Shown here: positions 37,206 to 48,522 of the stretch, one piece after another | Layout of the letters: each line of letters opens with the position of its first letter | Position numbering within the stretch: position 1 is the first letter of the stretch | NCBI GenBank assembly: GCA_947579665.1 | Contig: OX388349.1 | Span: 26,940,459-27,004,458, forward strand | Direction: 5' to 3' | DNA from: Sympetrum striolatum | Taxonomy: Eukaryota > Arthropoda > Insecta > Odonata > Libellulidae | Length of the DNA: 64,000 nucleotides | Translations under genes and position numbers: made by a program | The notes under the pieces: generated by a model | Databases searched by the model: none | What the model saw: the letters and a program-made list of their open reading frames with translations, nothing else | Told to the model about the DNA's origin: nothing

Positions 37206-37860
37206 TTAGAGACTGCTAAACACAAAAGAATTCACCAATGAAATGTCTAAAATCCTAAGAAACACTGCCATTGGCCATCTCCTTGTTCTTCGACTAGATG
37301 AGTAGCTGCTGCACATTTTATGTAGTGTATCTACTCCACCCTTGATTGAATTATAGAAAGCTATAATTTCAGGTTTCATTGTCACGTCATCAGTGCTCTC
37401 TGTGGTGCATTGACGACACCACCCAAAGAGTCCTGTTTCTCTTTGGCACATGAGGAACTAGAGTCATGTTGCCGTATATCCGTACAACGAGGACCCTTTT
37501 GTGCCTTCTTTTGAAGGCCCGAACTCATTGGATATTTCCCTTTAATTTTTTCTTATCATCCCGACATAGTTCAATCCTTTCACCCTCAGCTTCTAAACCA
37601 GTTCAATTGAAGTGAACCAATTATCAGCTGTAATATTTCGATTGGAATGAAATATTGGCTCAGTGAGACGCGGAACTGATTGCGTAGGTTTCGAAGTCTT
37701 TTTGTCTTCCTCTGACAGACCTTTTCCGTTGGTACTTTTTCTTCTGAAGTTTGACATTTGTCCAACACAAAATCAAATTTATTATATCGTCGTCAAAAAT
37801 AAGCGACCAAAAATGGAGAGCTTGCAGTTCCATATCTAGAGGTATAACAGATTGCTTCAA
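37206..37860 (-). pseudogene. piggyBac-like transposase remnant
   Basis: The piece at 37451-37206 contains KPEIIAFYNSIKGGVDTLHKM and SSRRTRRWPMAVFLRILDIS, hallmarks of the piggyBac transposase catalytic domain. The GGVD aspartate matches the third catalytic Asp of the DDD triad. The piece at 37860-37660 resembles the N-terminal FFDDDIINLI region, followed by a frameshift. The stretch between them, which should carry the first two catalytic aspartates, is deleted. Intact enzymes cut at TTAA and join excised DNA precisely; this one cannot. Confidence 0.8.
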
Positions 37861-37977
37861 ACCTGGTTTTTCCGCGACAAATTTATGCAGACGAGTTTAA
37901 ACGTTTCTCTTTGGCTCTTTAGAACTATTTTCCTAGGTAATTAGTTTTCCTGCCGCCATATTTGCAAATTATTTTAC

Positions 37978-38322
37978 AACAAAGATATAATCAAACTTAA
38001 GAAAATAAGAAAATAAGAAAAACTTATACCTTTACCACAGTATATTTATTAACTTAGGACCATGGTTTCGATCTATAAGATCATCTTCAGGTGACAGGAC
38101 ATGACAAGTACAAAGTATATATAGTAAAAGGGGGAAGGAGGGGAGTGGGTGTCAAGGGGAGGTTAGAGGGGGAGGAAGGGAGGACGAGGGGTTTTTTACC
38201 CATGGTCGTAAGTTAATAAATATACTGTGGTAAAGGTATAAGTTTTTCTTATTTTCTTAAGTTTGATTATGGAGAACTACCACAAAGTCAAGGCCGAAGT
38301 AGTAGATTTTAACAAAGATATA
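37978..38322. mobile_element. Short Penelope-like non-autonomous insertion
   Basis: A 321-bp insert (37990-38310) is flanked by 12-bp direct repeats AACAAAGATATA (37978-37989 and 38311-38322). Its two arms are inverted copies of about 65 bp (37990-38064 and 38200-38267), containing TTACCACAGTATATTTATTAACTTA and its complement. The left arm complement reads CCTGAAGATGATCTTATAGATCGAAAC, the sort of element end seen in Penelope-like elements, whose long terminal repeats can be inverted. The middle is very G-rich. The family assignment is inference. Confidence 0.55.
38130..38191 (+). other. G-quadruplex-capable G-rich tract
   Basis: Runs of three or more G at 38130-38134, 38140-38143, 38147-38149 and 38156-38159 have loops of 5, 3 and 6 bases and fit the standard quadruplex pattern. 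More G runs follow to 38191. Confidence 0.7.
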
Positions 38323-39549
38323 TTTTAGAAAGAAACGAACTTACTGAAAAAATATAACTCACATGATTCGTCTTTCAAAAGATCCGTGTATGCGGTCCGT
38401 GTAGCAAGATGATTACTTGGCAACGAATAGAGCGAAACTAAAGAAAGCAGTTTGGGGAAAATCCGAGAAATACGTTTTCTTTCACATCTGGTCATGTACT
38501 GCTCGAACATTCGCCTCGGGTTTTCCCCAGGATCACTCCACCCTTTCCATTTGGGGTCCATATTCCGCTGACAATATGCTTCACTAAAGGTCATTCATCC
38601 AGGGCTAGGCACAAATGAGTAGTGGCAACAAAGAGAAATTCTCGCAGGATTTCGTTATTCTGAGTTTGCCGCCACTTCGGTCGCATCCGTAGTAAGTGAC
38701 ATTCTAGTGTCAGAATCACAGCGAAATATAAAGACGAAAAATTCGGTTCCATACACATAAGGTGTTTTAATGCAAGTATGATTTAATATTTTTCTAAAAA
38801 GATTTTTATTGTTGGAGTTGATATTATAAAATAACCAAAACAATCAGTATTTTTTAGGACGACCTCAACATTAGCCTACTATCATAAAATCCATATATTT
38901 TGCCTAATTTATGCTTTTCAAATAGTAATAAGAAAGAAATGTGAAAATAATAAACAAGTGTAATAAATTAGGTTGAATTTTGTAATCCTCGGTAATAATA
39001 TTCACCCATATTACGAATTGAGTTTTCCCGAATTAGTGACGTGCGGTCTCTCAGACCGCGCATGAAATTAAATCGCAACTTAATAGAAATACAAGTAAGA
39101 TAAATGAAATTCGAAGAATTCTATATACTACGTAAAGGTATCTAAGAAGGTACCATAAATAACAGATTTGTTAAAAATCAAATAATTTTTTTATTCACAA
39201 TACAAAAATCGCTGCGGTCTCTCAGACCGCACGTCACTGGTTAAGGGTTAATGTAGCTAATTATCATCGGCTTTAAACTTATCACCGTGGACTTTAAACC
39301 GGTGTCATATTTCTATGGAATGAATTACTATTTTCAAAGAATTGAGGATAAATTTAGAATTTTTCTAGGAAATAGCTAGGTTATGAGGCATGTAGAAAAT
39401 GTGATAGATATTACTAATTTCAATGAGAAAGGGAAGTAAAGTATGCGACTAAAATCAATACTAAGTTTTAATAGTTTGCATGTACATATATAGGTAAAAA
39501 TGTTTATGATAAATTATCTATATTAATATTTATATTTTTGTCTTTACAG

Positions 39550-39590
39550 ATGAGTGTAAAATCTAACGCTCCCGATTGAGACGGCATCGT
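39550..39590 (+). ncRNA. Candidate small non-coding exon
   Basis: Acceptor TTTTTGTCTTTACAG precedes it and donor CGT|GTGAGT follows. The 41-bp segment has stops in all frames. If joined to the exons at 32.4 and 33.3 kb, the intron between would contain the piggyBac-like element. This is the weakest of the three exon calls because of its size. Confidence 0.25.
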
Positions 39591-41630
39591 GTGAGTACTG
39601 TAAGTTCTTTCTTATCTCATCAACATATTTATTGAGCCTCTAAATTATGAATTCCAGTTCATTTACCATACATATTGAGGCAACCTTCCAAGAGAAGTTT
39701 TGTTAAGTAAATTGTCTTTTGTAATTTCTCATTTAAAACCGTACTTAATTTTTTTACATAGACAATAATTAATCGATAGAGTCATAATTTGATTTCGTAG
39801 TCAATATTTTCTTAATTTCCTAGAATTAATTCCCTTTCATTGCCACCTACTCAAATTTTAATACCTTGGACCTAGCGCAAGGTGGCTATAGTTTAGAATG
39901 AAGAGTGTATATATTATGTACTGACCACCTGCTCTGTAGGAGAGGAGAGAATAATGCCTTATTCTTCTCAGCCTTAGCCGAAAGGCCTACTGAAGCAGGC
40001 ATCTCTTTCAGGGTCCTTTCTTTCACCTTCTTGCGCAGGAGTTGAGTTAACTTGTCCTCTAAAAGCTCCTGTTCGAATCTTTTGTCTATGAGGTCGGATC
40101 CTGCGGTTAACCAGCGATTAGTGGTAAGGGGGGACCCTAGGCATAGGGTGAACCCCATTGCACTCCACTATGATCTGGCCAGGTCCACTTATTAGGGTGT
40201 TAGTTTATCCCTCCAAATCCTCCCCCCCCCCTCATCGTTTGCTGCACGTATGGACCACTAAGGACATTGAAACATCTCATCCAGGAGTAAGTGTTGGTAT
40301 TGGTAATCAATGATAATGTCTATTCAGGTAGAACCAAAACTACTAAGGAAAATAAGGTAAACATTAAAATACATTACGTAAATCCATTCTATTACAGCCA
40401 ACAGCTGAAACTTCTTAATTTGAAGGAAAATTTATAAAATACATATATATTTCATAATTTAAAGATTCATTATGATGCGTTATTAGGTTCACAAGAATTT
40501 TTTTTCTTTGATGACAGTAATGGCATTGTAGTAGATCAGGTAGCACTATACATTCTCTTTTATAATTTATTTCTATACTCTGTCAAAACTTCAAAATACT
40601 AAGAACCACCTTGTTTGATGCAGAAAATAATGCAAGCAATCAATTCGAAATATTGAACCTATCTTGGATAACCCACAGTAAAAAAATGCGGAACCATAAG
40701 ATTCGGGTATATCTTAGTCATCTTGTAGTAAAAAAGAATTTGCATTACATGAATTTGAGATGAAGTCAACTGACTGGTGACTAACTTTAGGGTAATCCAT
40801 GACTTCAAACAAAGAAAACAGGAGAAGCTTTCTGGAAGAAATTCACCCTGATTTTATTAAATACTTTGCAAAATACCACAGGGACACAGCTTAGCTTTAG
40901 CTACATTTAGCTTACATTTAGCTTTGATTTCTATTATTTCAAATCGGAACTACTTACATTACCTTTTTTGTTAGAACTATAAATAAGAAAGTAATTTTCT
41001 GACTTGCTTGAAAGTTTTGTTTGCTAATAAGTTAACTATAACTTATAGGCTATGACAATGTAGAAAATTGTCTCAGCAAATGATCATTAGAGAATGCTGC
41101 GAGAATGAAATTTCTATATATATTAGAAAGAATTTTTTCATGTTCCAAACACTTTAAAATAGTTATCACTACTGAAATAATTTATAGTTGGAAGTGTTTC
41201 ATTGCTAATAGATAAAAAAAAGAAATTCGATTCTATCTAGAGAAATTAGATGTTATACAGATCTTTATGGTGCAGAGCTAAGAATTCAACATTTATAATA
41301 ATAGATTTATTAATGATATTTCAAAATTGGTTTCTTTTACAAAATAATTTATTAGATATTTTTAAGTCAAAAATATATTATAATAATTTGTAAGGATTTC
41401 GAGGAGGATGAATTTGCAGCTTCTCTTGGTCATGCTTAGTTTGAAAATGAAGCGAATTTTTAGATTTTGGCAATGATTTGGAGAACTAATTATTTAGAAC
41501 AAGTCAAATTAATAATGCAGGCCATTTATTCGAAATTTACATATAATGCACCACTGACAATACACATTGTCTATCATGAAATTATTGATTTGAAGCATAT
41601 ATTTACTATAACTGATAGAACTGTTATATG
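39591..41630. other. AT-rich sequence with one unassigned ORF patch
   Basis: Nothing is recognised apart from the minus-strand frame at 39886-40158. Confidence 0.5.
39886..40158 (-). CDS. Unassigned 90-codon ORF, possible transposon fragment
   Basis: I do not recognise the protein. Its middle is a charged, helix-like stretch (IDKRFEQELLEDKLTQLLRK, about residues 24-43, then KERTLKEM) that looks like genuine coding composition. The patch is GC-richer than its flanks and ends in a C-run near 40225. It could be an orphan retroelement fragment or an exon. No splice or start context settles this. Confidence 0.2.
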   Translation of the reverse strand: MGFTLCLGSPLTTNRWLTAGSDLIDKRFEQELLEDKLTQLLRKKVKERTLKEMPASVGLSAKAEKNKALFSPLLQSRWSVHNIYTLHSKL

Positions 41631-41631
41631 T

Positions 41632-42500
41632 CTACGTCTATCTATATTCCCTTGCAGTGAGTACCAGGGGGGCAAGCATCATGCCTCTATTTTTTTGATC
41701 AGTTGCTTTTGCCAATCATTCACGGAAAAAAGTATGAGTCGATGCGTTCTAGGATATATTTCTCTGTTCTTCTTCATTTTATCAAAACGGTCTGGTGAAG
41801 AGGGTGGTCACATTATGTTCGTTAAGTATTCTGAGAATGTGCTTTCTCTTAACTTATTTAGGGAATTTATCCTTTTTAATAATCTTCCATAGATTCCCAT
41901 CCCGCGTCTTCAATCATCTGAGTGACGCTCACTACTTTATCACAGGAATACTTTTCATAACATACCACCTTTCCTATGATCTTTTCTTGTTTCACAAAAA
42001 CTATATTTTTCCAAAAGGTTCCCATAAATGACATGCATATCGACTGTGATGTTTAACTACCGCATAGTTACATAGCTTTTTTTCCATCCATACCAACAAT
42101 TCTCGGAACGAAGCCGACTTTCTTATATTTTTCTCCTTATAGTATTACATTTCCCGGTGTACTCCATGATACATCATTAGTGATAGTTACTCTAATATAT
42201 TTCACCAATTCTACCATTTTTAACACCATTAACCTGCATTTAGTTTTCTTTCGTATTAGTTAATTATTGAACACAAATCAACATTTAGTGCTGATTTCTG
42301 ATCATTGCACCATTTCGTAATTTCATGTAATTAGTTTGACAGGGTTGATCCAACTTCTCTACTCTCTAATTCCAATTAAATTCCGGGGTCATCGTTGTTC
42401 ATCCTAGATTTACTTTAAATGAAATAGCTAAGATCATTGATGCGTATTAAACATTTAACAATCACGTTTTACTTGATTCGTGTTGATTTTCTTCGATTAA
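41632..42500 (-). pseudogene. Old degenerate LINE fragment
   Basis: Minus-strand decayed copy of the same LINE. A TATGTCTACGTCTATC tail remnant is followed by a coding region recognisable in pieces: GATTCCCATCCCGCGTC (41892), a TGAGTGACGCTCACT segment (41920), and ACGAAGCCGACTTTCTTA (42114). Further upstream are traces of the TIP-like thumb region up to the TTGATTCGTGTTGATTTT (NQH block) near 42473. Frames are destroyed by many indels. The limit at about 42500 is approximate. Confidence 0.65.
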
Positions 42501-45500
42501 ATCCCAGAGGACTTAAATTACAAAATCTAACGCCTTCATTTCTTAAGAGCTTTTCTAGTATGTTAATTATACCTCCATTCGTTCGTGTTAGTTCTTTGGT
42601 TAAGTACGTTTGAATGGTGCATTTGTTCAATAAAGTCTCGCACTGTCCTTAGAAAGAGATTCTTGTCATTTAAGTGTTTAATATAAAAGGCCTTGAGTAT
42701 TGGCTATCAAATATAGATATACTTTTCGCTTAGGTTTTCTGTGCCTTATCAAGTTGATATCAACATCTTTAATTAAGGCTCAGATCAGATAATACATCAA
42801 TAACTTATGTTTTTTATGTTTGCTCGGGCACATTGGTAAAGAAGATCTAAAATACTCATCTCCCTGGTAGGGACTTTGACTATTTGATGTAACGAATTAA
42901 AAAATATATATATATAGGTATTGAATGAATTCTTACATCTCTAACTTCTATCTAGATTACGTGGTTATCAATCGATTTCTGGAAGATTAATATTAATTTT
43001 TAAGTTCCGATATTGCTGTTTTTACGCTAGTAAAAGTTTATTTTATCGTTTAGCTTACGTATAACCTGACGCGGAATGTTGGGCTTCTGCCAAAGGGCAC
43101 ATACATGAGGATTAGGCTTATCGGGCTGACAAGTAGTGCACCGTACGCTACCGTTAGGACACGTATGTGAACTACAAAAAAACACCCAAAAATATATTCT
43201 TATAGGGAAATCAGGATATTGGATCATTTTGGAATCGAATCAATCCAGCTAGGATCGATATAACCTCTTCCTGTGGTCTCATGTTAGGAGTCTATGCAAA
43301 AAAAACACCGAGTTGATGAAGCTTTTGGATTACGCTCTAAATTTATATCATATTTAGATAAACATATACGCGGCGAAGTATCCATACATTACCATTGCAT
43401 TAGATACAGTTTAGATAAATCCGTTTAAAACCTTCAAGGTTAGAGCAAATCCCTTTCGACATTCTGATCTCTACCATACAAATCAAATATAAAAAATGCT
43501 TCCTAATGCTAATGCCACTTAAAAGACGCATTTTTCTTATCTTCAAAAGAGCTGCATTTTGCTTATTTATCCTTCTCCAAGATTAGTAATTGAGAGACAA
43601 ACATTTTTCTAAATATCTGTGTAGATGTTTACCCTGTTTCTTTAGAAACCTCTTTGAATCCATTGGACGGTGACTACAGCGTACAATATAGGTTAAAGTA
43701 GATATTATTTATAATCAAAATATGTAAATAGATGCCTCGCATTTCATACATTTCGATATTTACCAGGAAACAATCCCTTATTCTTACGTTTACTAGCTCG
43801 GAATAGTAATCTCGAGATTTTCCAGTCCTTACGCCAGTCTAAGCTCTTTTAATAACATAGCACAGGATTTTATGTAATAATTTATCCAAAAAATGACTTT
43901 CACAAAATTCTTCGGTTAAGGAACCGATGATAATGGAATAAGGCATGAAAAAAATAGTGTCGTTTGCGTGATATTTCCACTTAGCGTCATAACATTTAAT
44001 AGAAAAGTACTTCTTAAGTGAAAAGATGAAGTCAAAGTCCAGGCAACACAAAAATCATATTTCCGTAAATTTTATATGAATATTCAACCCAAAAGCAGCT
44101 TATATAGAATAAATGTTACAAAAATGAAATCCCTTGCAATTCTCTCAACTAAGCTATGTGCCGATCTTGATGGAAAAGATAAATCGTTTCCTTCTGATTC
44201 TCATTAGAAGACTAAAGTAACCTTTAAGCCATCCTAATGATGCAAAACGCTGTTCAAATTTTAATCCATTTCACAGAAATTCCTCAATAGTTCTGTATTT
44301 CTATTCACTTGCCTCTAGTTCCAATACATGTACCTCACCAAATTTTTCATTTCTATTTATAAGTCACTTAGTGTCAACAGAAATTTGAAGTGCACTCATA
44401 GTAGCGTAGGAATATTCCTACAGAAAGTTGTAAGTGACTTCTCCTACAGAAGGGTAGAACACGTAACTATAACGTATTTATAAGTCGTAGTTAATTAATA
44501 GTAGTTAATATCAGCGGTCACGTTTTTATATGAGACATAAGGCTCACGATCGAGATTCACAAATAGTTCACGCTTATTAGTCATGAAAGTCCCCTCATTT
44601 AGGATCCATTGTATTTTAACGGGTAATGATTGCAGATTCACCGCAAAAGCGCACCGTGAAGAAAAATCCCGACTTTTCTAATAGCTGCCCATTGTTCCGA
44701 AATAAAGTGAGTTTCCTACACGATAATCAAGGGCGCATTCATTTATTTATGTGCAAGTAAAACTACAGAGCGTAGAAGAATCAGATAGGCTGAAAAGTCG
44801 GCGAGAAGGATTTGGATTAAAACACGGAAAACGGAATACCGTGACCCAATTCCGAAAGCCCTCCTCATAAATCAAAATCATGCATTTAAGTAAGCCTCAA
44901 TCCCTCTCTACTTTCCCCCACCCTTTCCTGTATCCTCCTCCATTTGCATCTTCCTATTTTAACACCCGCCTTACCCTCATGGTGACTAATGCATCTGTTC
45001 ATATTCTTGCACGAGTTTATGTTTCAACGTAATTCTGGATTTATAGGTACCGCGGATATTTAAAGAGTAATACTGTAAGATTAATAAGGAATGAGTTATG
45101 GCGATTTGGCCGGTAATAGCAAAAGGAAATTATTATAATTATTTTCTTTTAATATAATACCTAAGTATTTATTCGCACACTATTTGAGATTGTGGGATGA
45201 TACTTTATATTTAATTTCTGTATAATATTGCCACTAATCGCATAATTCTCAAATAAATATGAAATAGAAAGATTAGGCGGTTTATTTTTTTCATTTATCG
45301 TATTACGGTGAAATGATAAAACTGGGAAGTATATTTCCTAGGAATAAAACTACATATAATTAGTTAAAGAGGTAATAAATAAAAATATACTCCTTATCTA
45401 TAATATCATTATTGTGTCATATTTAGTGAATGCTCAGTGTCATGAGATTTTAGAGTTTACTTGCCTAGAGATTGGAAGAGCCACGAAAGAAAGTCCTCCT

Positions 45501-45715
45501 AAAATAAATCATCATTCATTAAACTCAGATTTACTATTCGTTGAATGTATGCTTCCCGGCTGTGGTCTCAGCCCTAAAAATGACTATTAAACAACGTAAT
45601 CGTAATAAATCCTTAAAAAGGTGCTCTCCTTAAAGGTTATTTTATATACCTTAGAGATTTAATATAGGATAAAAGAACATTTACTTACAGTTAAGTATGA
45701 ATGTAAAAACAACGC
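42501..45715. other. AT-rich sequence without recognised features
   Basis: No gene, RNA gene or mobile element recognised. Short minus-strand frames (43027-43227, 43839-44051) look like chance. Confidence 0.55.
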
Positions 45716-45721
45716 TAACCA

Positions 45722-45898
45722 CCGGCCGTGGTGGCGATAACGTGTACGTTATCGCTCCATCCCCACGGTCCCGGGTTCGAATCCCGGCTTGTCGGATTTT
45801 TCCGATTAGGTCAGATTTTTTGTCTTGACTGATTGTTTTTATTAATACCTACCACTGTAAAACTCCAGGAAATCGATGTTTGTTGGGTATTTAAATAA
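45722..45898 (+). repeat. tRNA-headed SINE with AAAT tail
   Basis: The tRNA-like head (about 45723-45797) has GTGGCGATAACG in the A-box position and a perfect B box, GGTTCGAATCC, within CCCGG/CCGGG. TCGGATTTTTCCGATT follows, then a body of about 80 bp and an (AAAT)n tail (about 45890-45908). The head and the TCGGATTTTTCCGATT segment match the SINE at 17.2-17.46 kb; the bodies differ. Confidence 0.7.
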
Positions 45899-47192
45899 AT
45901 AAATAAATGTGTAACTTATCTTAAATTAACGAATTTGCCGAAGAAATATTGCTTTGACTTAGTTTGAGCGACTGCAGCTACATTGGTGATAAACCTGTGC
46001 AAAATTTAGTAGTCTAGTAAAAGTTGTTAGCATGAATTCTTTACAAATTAAGAAATACCACAATGTGAGCCCTGAGATGTGCAATTTCTTTTGGTGATGA
46101 GAATGGAAATGTTAAATTTAAGAAAAAATTCCTAAAAAAAATGTCTACTAATAAATTAGCCATCTTTCGGTGTGTCCTAGGGGTTCATGAACCTCTACTA
46201 CTCTAGTGGATTACTTTTATTGATAGAGAAGATTTTCGGGAACTCAGCGTTGGTCGTTTTGGGCGACGTCGCACAGTGGGCTAGAATCGAAAAAACCTGG
46301 ACAAGGGGCTAAAAATGTTTTTTTTGAGTGCGGTTATTGAAACTTGGCATAGTTATTGCAAAATGATTAAATTTTATGTTCCCGCTCGTCGTATTTTAAA
46401 ATTTTCAGGCGTCAAATAGATAGGAAACATCAGAGATGCCAGGTTTGCTATGTAAGGCACATTGAAATCCAAGAAGAAAAGGATCCTAACAACAGAGTTA
46501 AGATCCTGATCATCGACGATTGAGAGAGTGAGTTATTTGAATCCGAGGATTCAGTTTATTAAAATAAGTTTTTAATATGGTTTGCCAGAATTGAACATAA
46601 AAGAAGCAAAATTTTCGACTAAACCTAACCAAAAAGACACCGTACCGGATTTGGGAATTCTACGGCGCCCAGCCAGACCGCGCAGCGCTTAGGAAAAGTA
46701 CACCGCAATCACAGGGTAGCAGGTGAAATGAAACAGTCTCTTTAGATTCTATATCTAGAAGCCTTGTAGATTGACGTGGTATAAGAGACTTGATAGTCCA
46801 TCGCTGTTTACCTAGTTGATTTCCTTACTTTATCTCGAAATTTGTCTGAAAAAGGCGTCCGCCATTTTGTTGCTTTAAATAACCAAAGAATCATCTTAGA
46901 GCATGAAACAATCAGCGAATTAAAAGACAAAGAGTAATGCTAGATTACTGCTGTGTTTTTTTCCAACAGCTTCTCTCAAAAGCTATCATATAAACGAACT
47001 TGAACGTTTTTCCGAAAATTCCGAAACTTCCCGTTTTTGTGAACATTTCTCAAGTTTGACGCCCTGTATCTATTTGACGCCTGAAAAATTTTAAAATACG
47101 ACGAGCGGGAACATAAAATTCAATCATTTTGCAATAACTATGCCAAGTTTCAATAACCGTACTCAAAAAACATTTTTAGCCCCTTATCCATA

Positions 47193-47667
47193 TATATGTG
47201 GAAAAGCACTTAAGAAACTCGGCTTCGTTAAAAGAATAGTCGGTAGGAGCGAAGAAAAGGTTCGCGAGCGATGCTACTTAGCGTTAGTTAGGCCTCACCT
47301 TGAGTATGCATGTAGTGTATGGGACCCCGCCGAGAAATGTCATATTCGGGATTTAGAAAAAGTACAACGGAAAGCGATACGATTTGTAAAGAATTGCTAC
47401 GATAAAACAGCGAGTGTCACTCAGATGTTACAGGACGCGGGATGGGAATCATTAGAAGATAGAAGAAAAATTCAAAGGATAAATTTATTAAATAAGTTCA
47501 GAGAAACTACGTTTTCAGATGATGTAACCGATATAATGCGACCCCCCTGTTATATGGGCCGTGCTGATACTGCCCGAAAGATTAGGGAAATAGATGCTGG
47601 GACGAATCGTTTCAAAAATTCATTTTTTCCGCGAAGTATACGCGAAAGCAACCGTTTAGGAAAATAG
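47193..47667 (+). pseudogene. LINE reverse transcriptase C-terminal part
   Basis: Open, nearly undamaged frame for the thumb and C-terminal region of the LINE reverse transcriptase: ICGKALKKLGFVKRIVGRSE, ALVRPHLEYACSVWDP, IRDLEKVQRKAIRFVKN, and RADTARKIREI to the stop after NRLGK. It is truncated at the 5' end and lacks the catalytic core. The apparent ATG at 47140 belongs to the host element, not the LINE. Confidence 0.85.
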
Positions 47668-47671
47668 AGTC

Positions 47672-47749
47672 AAGGTGCTTGCACCCCCTGCCACACGCCG
47701 AAAGGCGGCTTGCAGGGTTCTTACATAGACATAGACATAGACATAGACA
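47672..47749 (+). other. LINE 3' UTR hairpins and hexamer tail
   Basis: GGTG-CTTG-CACC hairpin (47674-47685), then an outer stem CCCTGC (47686-47691) and GCAGGG (47712-47717) around CGCC-GAAA-GGCG (47696-47707), then (ACATAG)n. It is probably what the LINE reverse transcriptase recognises, by analogy with LINEs that use 3' stem-loops. Confidence 0.65.
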
Positions 47750-47786
47750 TATCCAGGTTTTTACGATTCTAGCCCACTGTGCGTCG

Positions 47787-48520
47787 TTTCGCAATCGATT
47801 CCTACTGTTCGTTTTTTAATGTCTGAATATTCAACATATATAATTCAAAATAAAATGTAGTTTCCAAAATAGAAAGAGAAAGTTTTACCATAAATGTATT
47901 AAGTATGTTCCCAAAGTAGTTCATGATTCATGAATCCTTGGTAAATACGCAGTAATACAAAATTTGAACCATTGGAATGTATTCTAGAATATTATAACCG
48001 GTATCCCGAATAAATTTCAATATATAGTATCTTTTTTTATAGGCTATTTTCCGGGCTTTTATGCGTCTAGCAACAGACGTGTAATATACAGAATACATTT
48101 CTATTCAAGGGGATACATATATTGCTAAATATAACTACAATGTGTGTAATGTTTAATACGATTATTCTCTTGCTATATAAGCCTGCTTTTGGGACATGAA
48201 ATAAAATATCTGGTGGTAAATGAAGTTCTACAGTATTAAATTGGTACACATTTTCGCAATAGGAGGATAATTATTGGTGGGAACTGCGAATTTTGGCATT
48301 AGACAAATTTTATCCGCATCTCCAATCGTTAAAAAGTTTCTCATTTATTAATTTTAACACATGAAGACATTCGAATTCTTGGGAAGTACTAACGTTCTAC
48401 TCATTTAGATGCGTATATATCCCAGAATTCTGCTTTTTATACTGGAATTCCTTATGAAAATCCCGCACTTCCCGCGCTCAAAGAACTTTAATGGGAAACC
48501 CGACATTCTACCTGTTAATG
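47787..48520. other. AT-rich sequence without recognised features
   Basis: Nothing supported. Confidence 0.6.
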
Positions 48521-48522
48521 AT

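Larger units (their letters stand above)
36481..39247. mobile_element. piggyBac-like DNA transposon, complete ends
   Basis: Terminal inverted repeats of 19 bp match perfectly: CCCTTAACCAGTGACGTGC (36481-36499) and its complement (39229-39247). TTAA flanks both sides (36477-36480 and 39248-39251), as expected for piggyBac insertion. Subterminal GCGGTCT-NNN-AGACCGC palindromes lie near both ends and near 39043. Inside are minus-strand transposase remnants (37206-37860) and a 321-bp Penelope-like insertion. A minus-strand frame at 38325-38594 may be another transposase piece but is not recognisable. The element is inactive as it stands because the transposase is deleted and frameshifted. Confidence 0.9.
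47185..47754 (+). mobile_element. 5'-truncated LINE insertion
   Basis: A young 5'-truncated copy (about 47190-47749) flanked by TATCC duplications (47185-47189 and 47750-47754). It has the family 3' hairpins and an (ACATAG)n tail of about five units. Removing it restores the right arm of the Transib-like element to match the left arm. Confidence 0.85.
46267..47786. mobile_element. Transib-like foldback element with nested LINE
   Basis: The ends begin CACAGTG (46272) and finish CACTGTG (47781) and are flanked by a perfect 5-bp CGTCG duplication (46267-46271 and 47782-47786). CACAGTG ends and GC-rich 5-bp CGNCG-type duplications are typical of Transib, the transposon superfamily related to the RAG1 recombinase. 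Inverted repeats of about 150 bp (46272-46422 and 47067-47781, the latter interrupted) flank a middle of about 640 bp with no transposase frame, so it is non-autonomous. A truncated LINE lies in the right arm. Confidence 0.7.
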
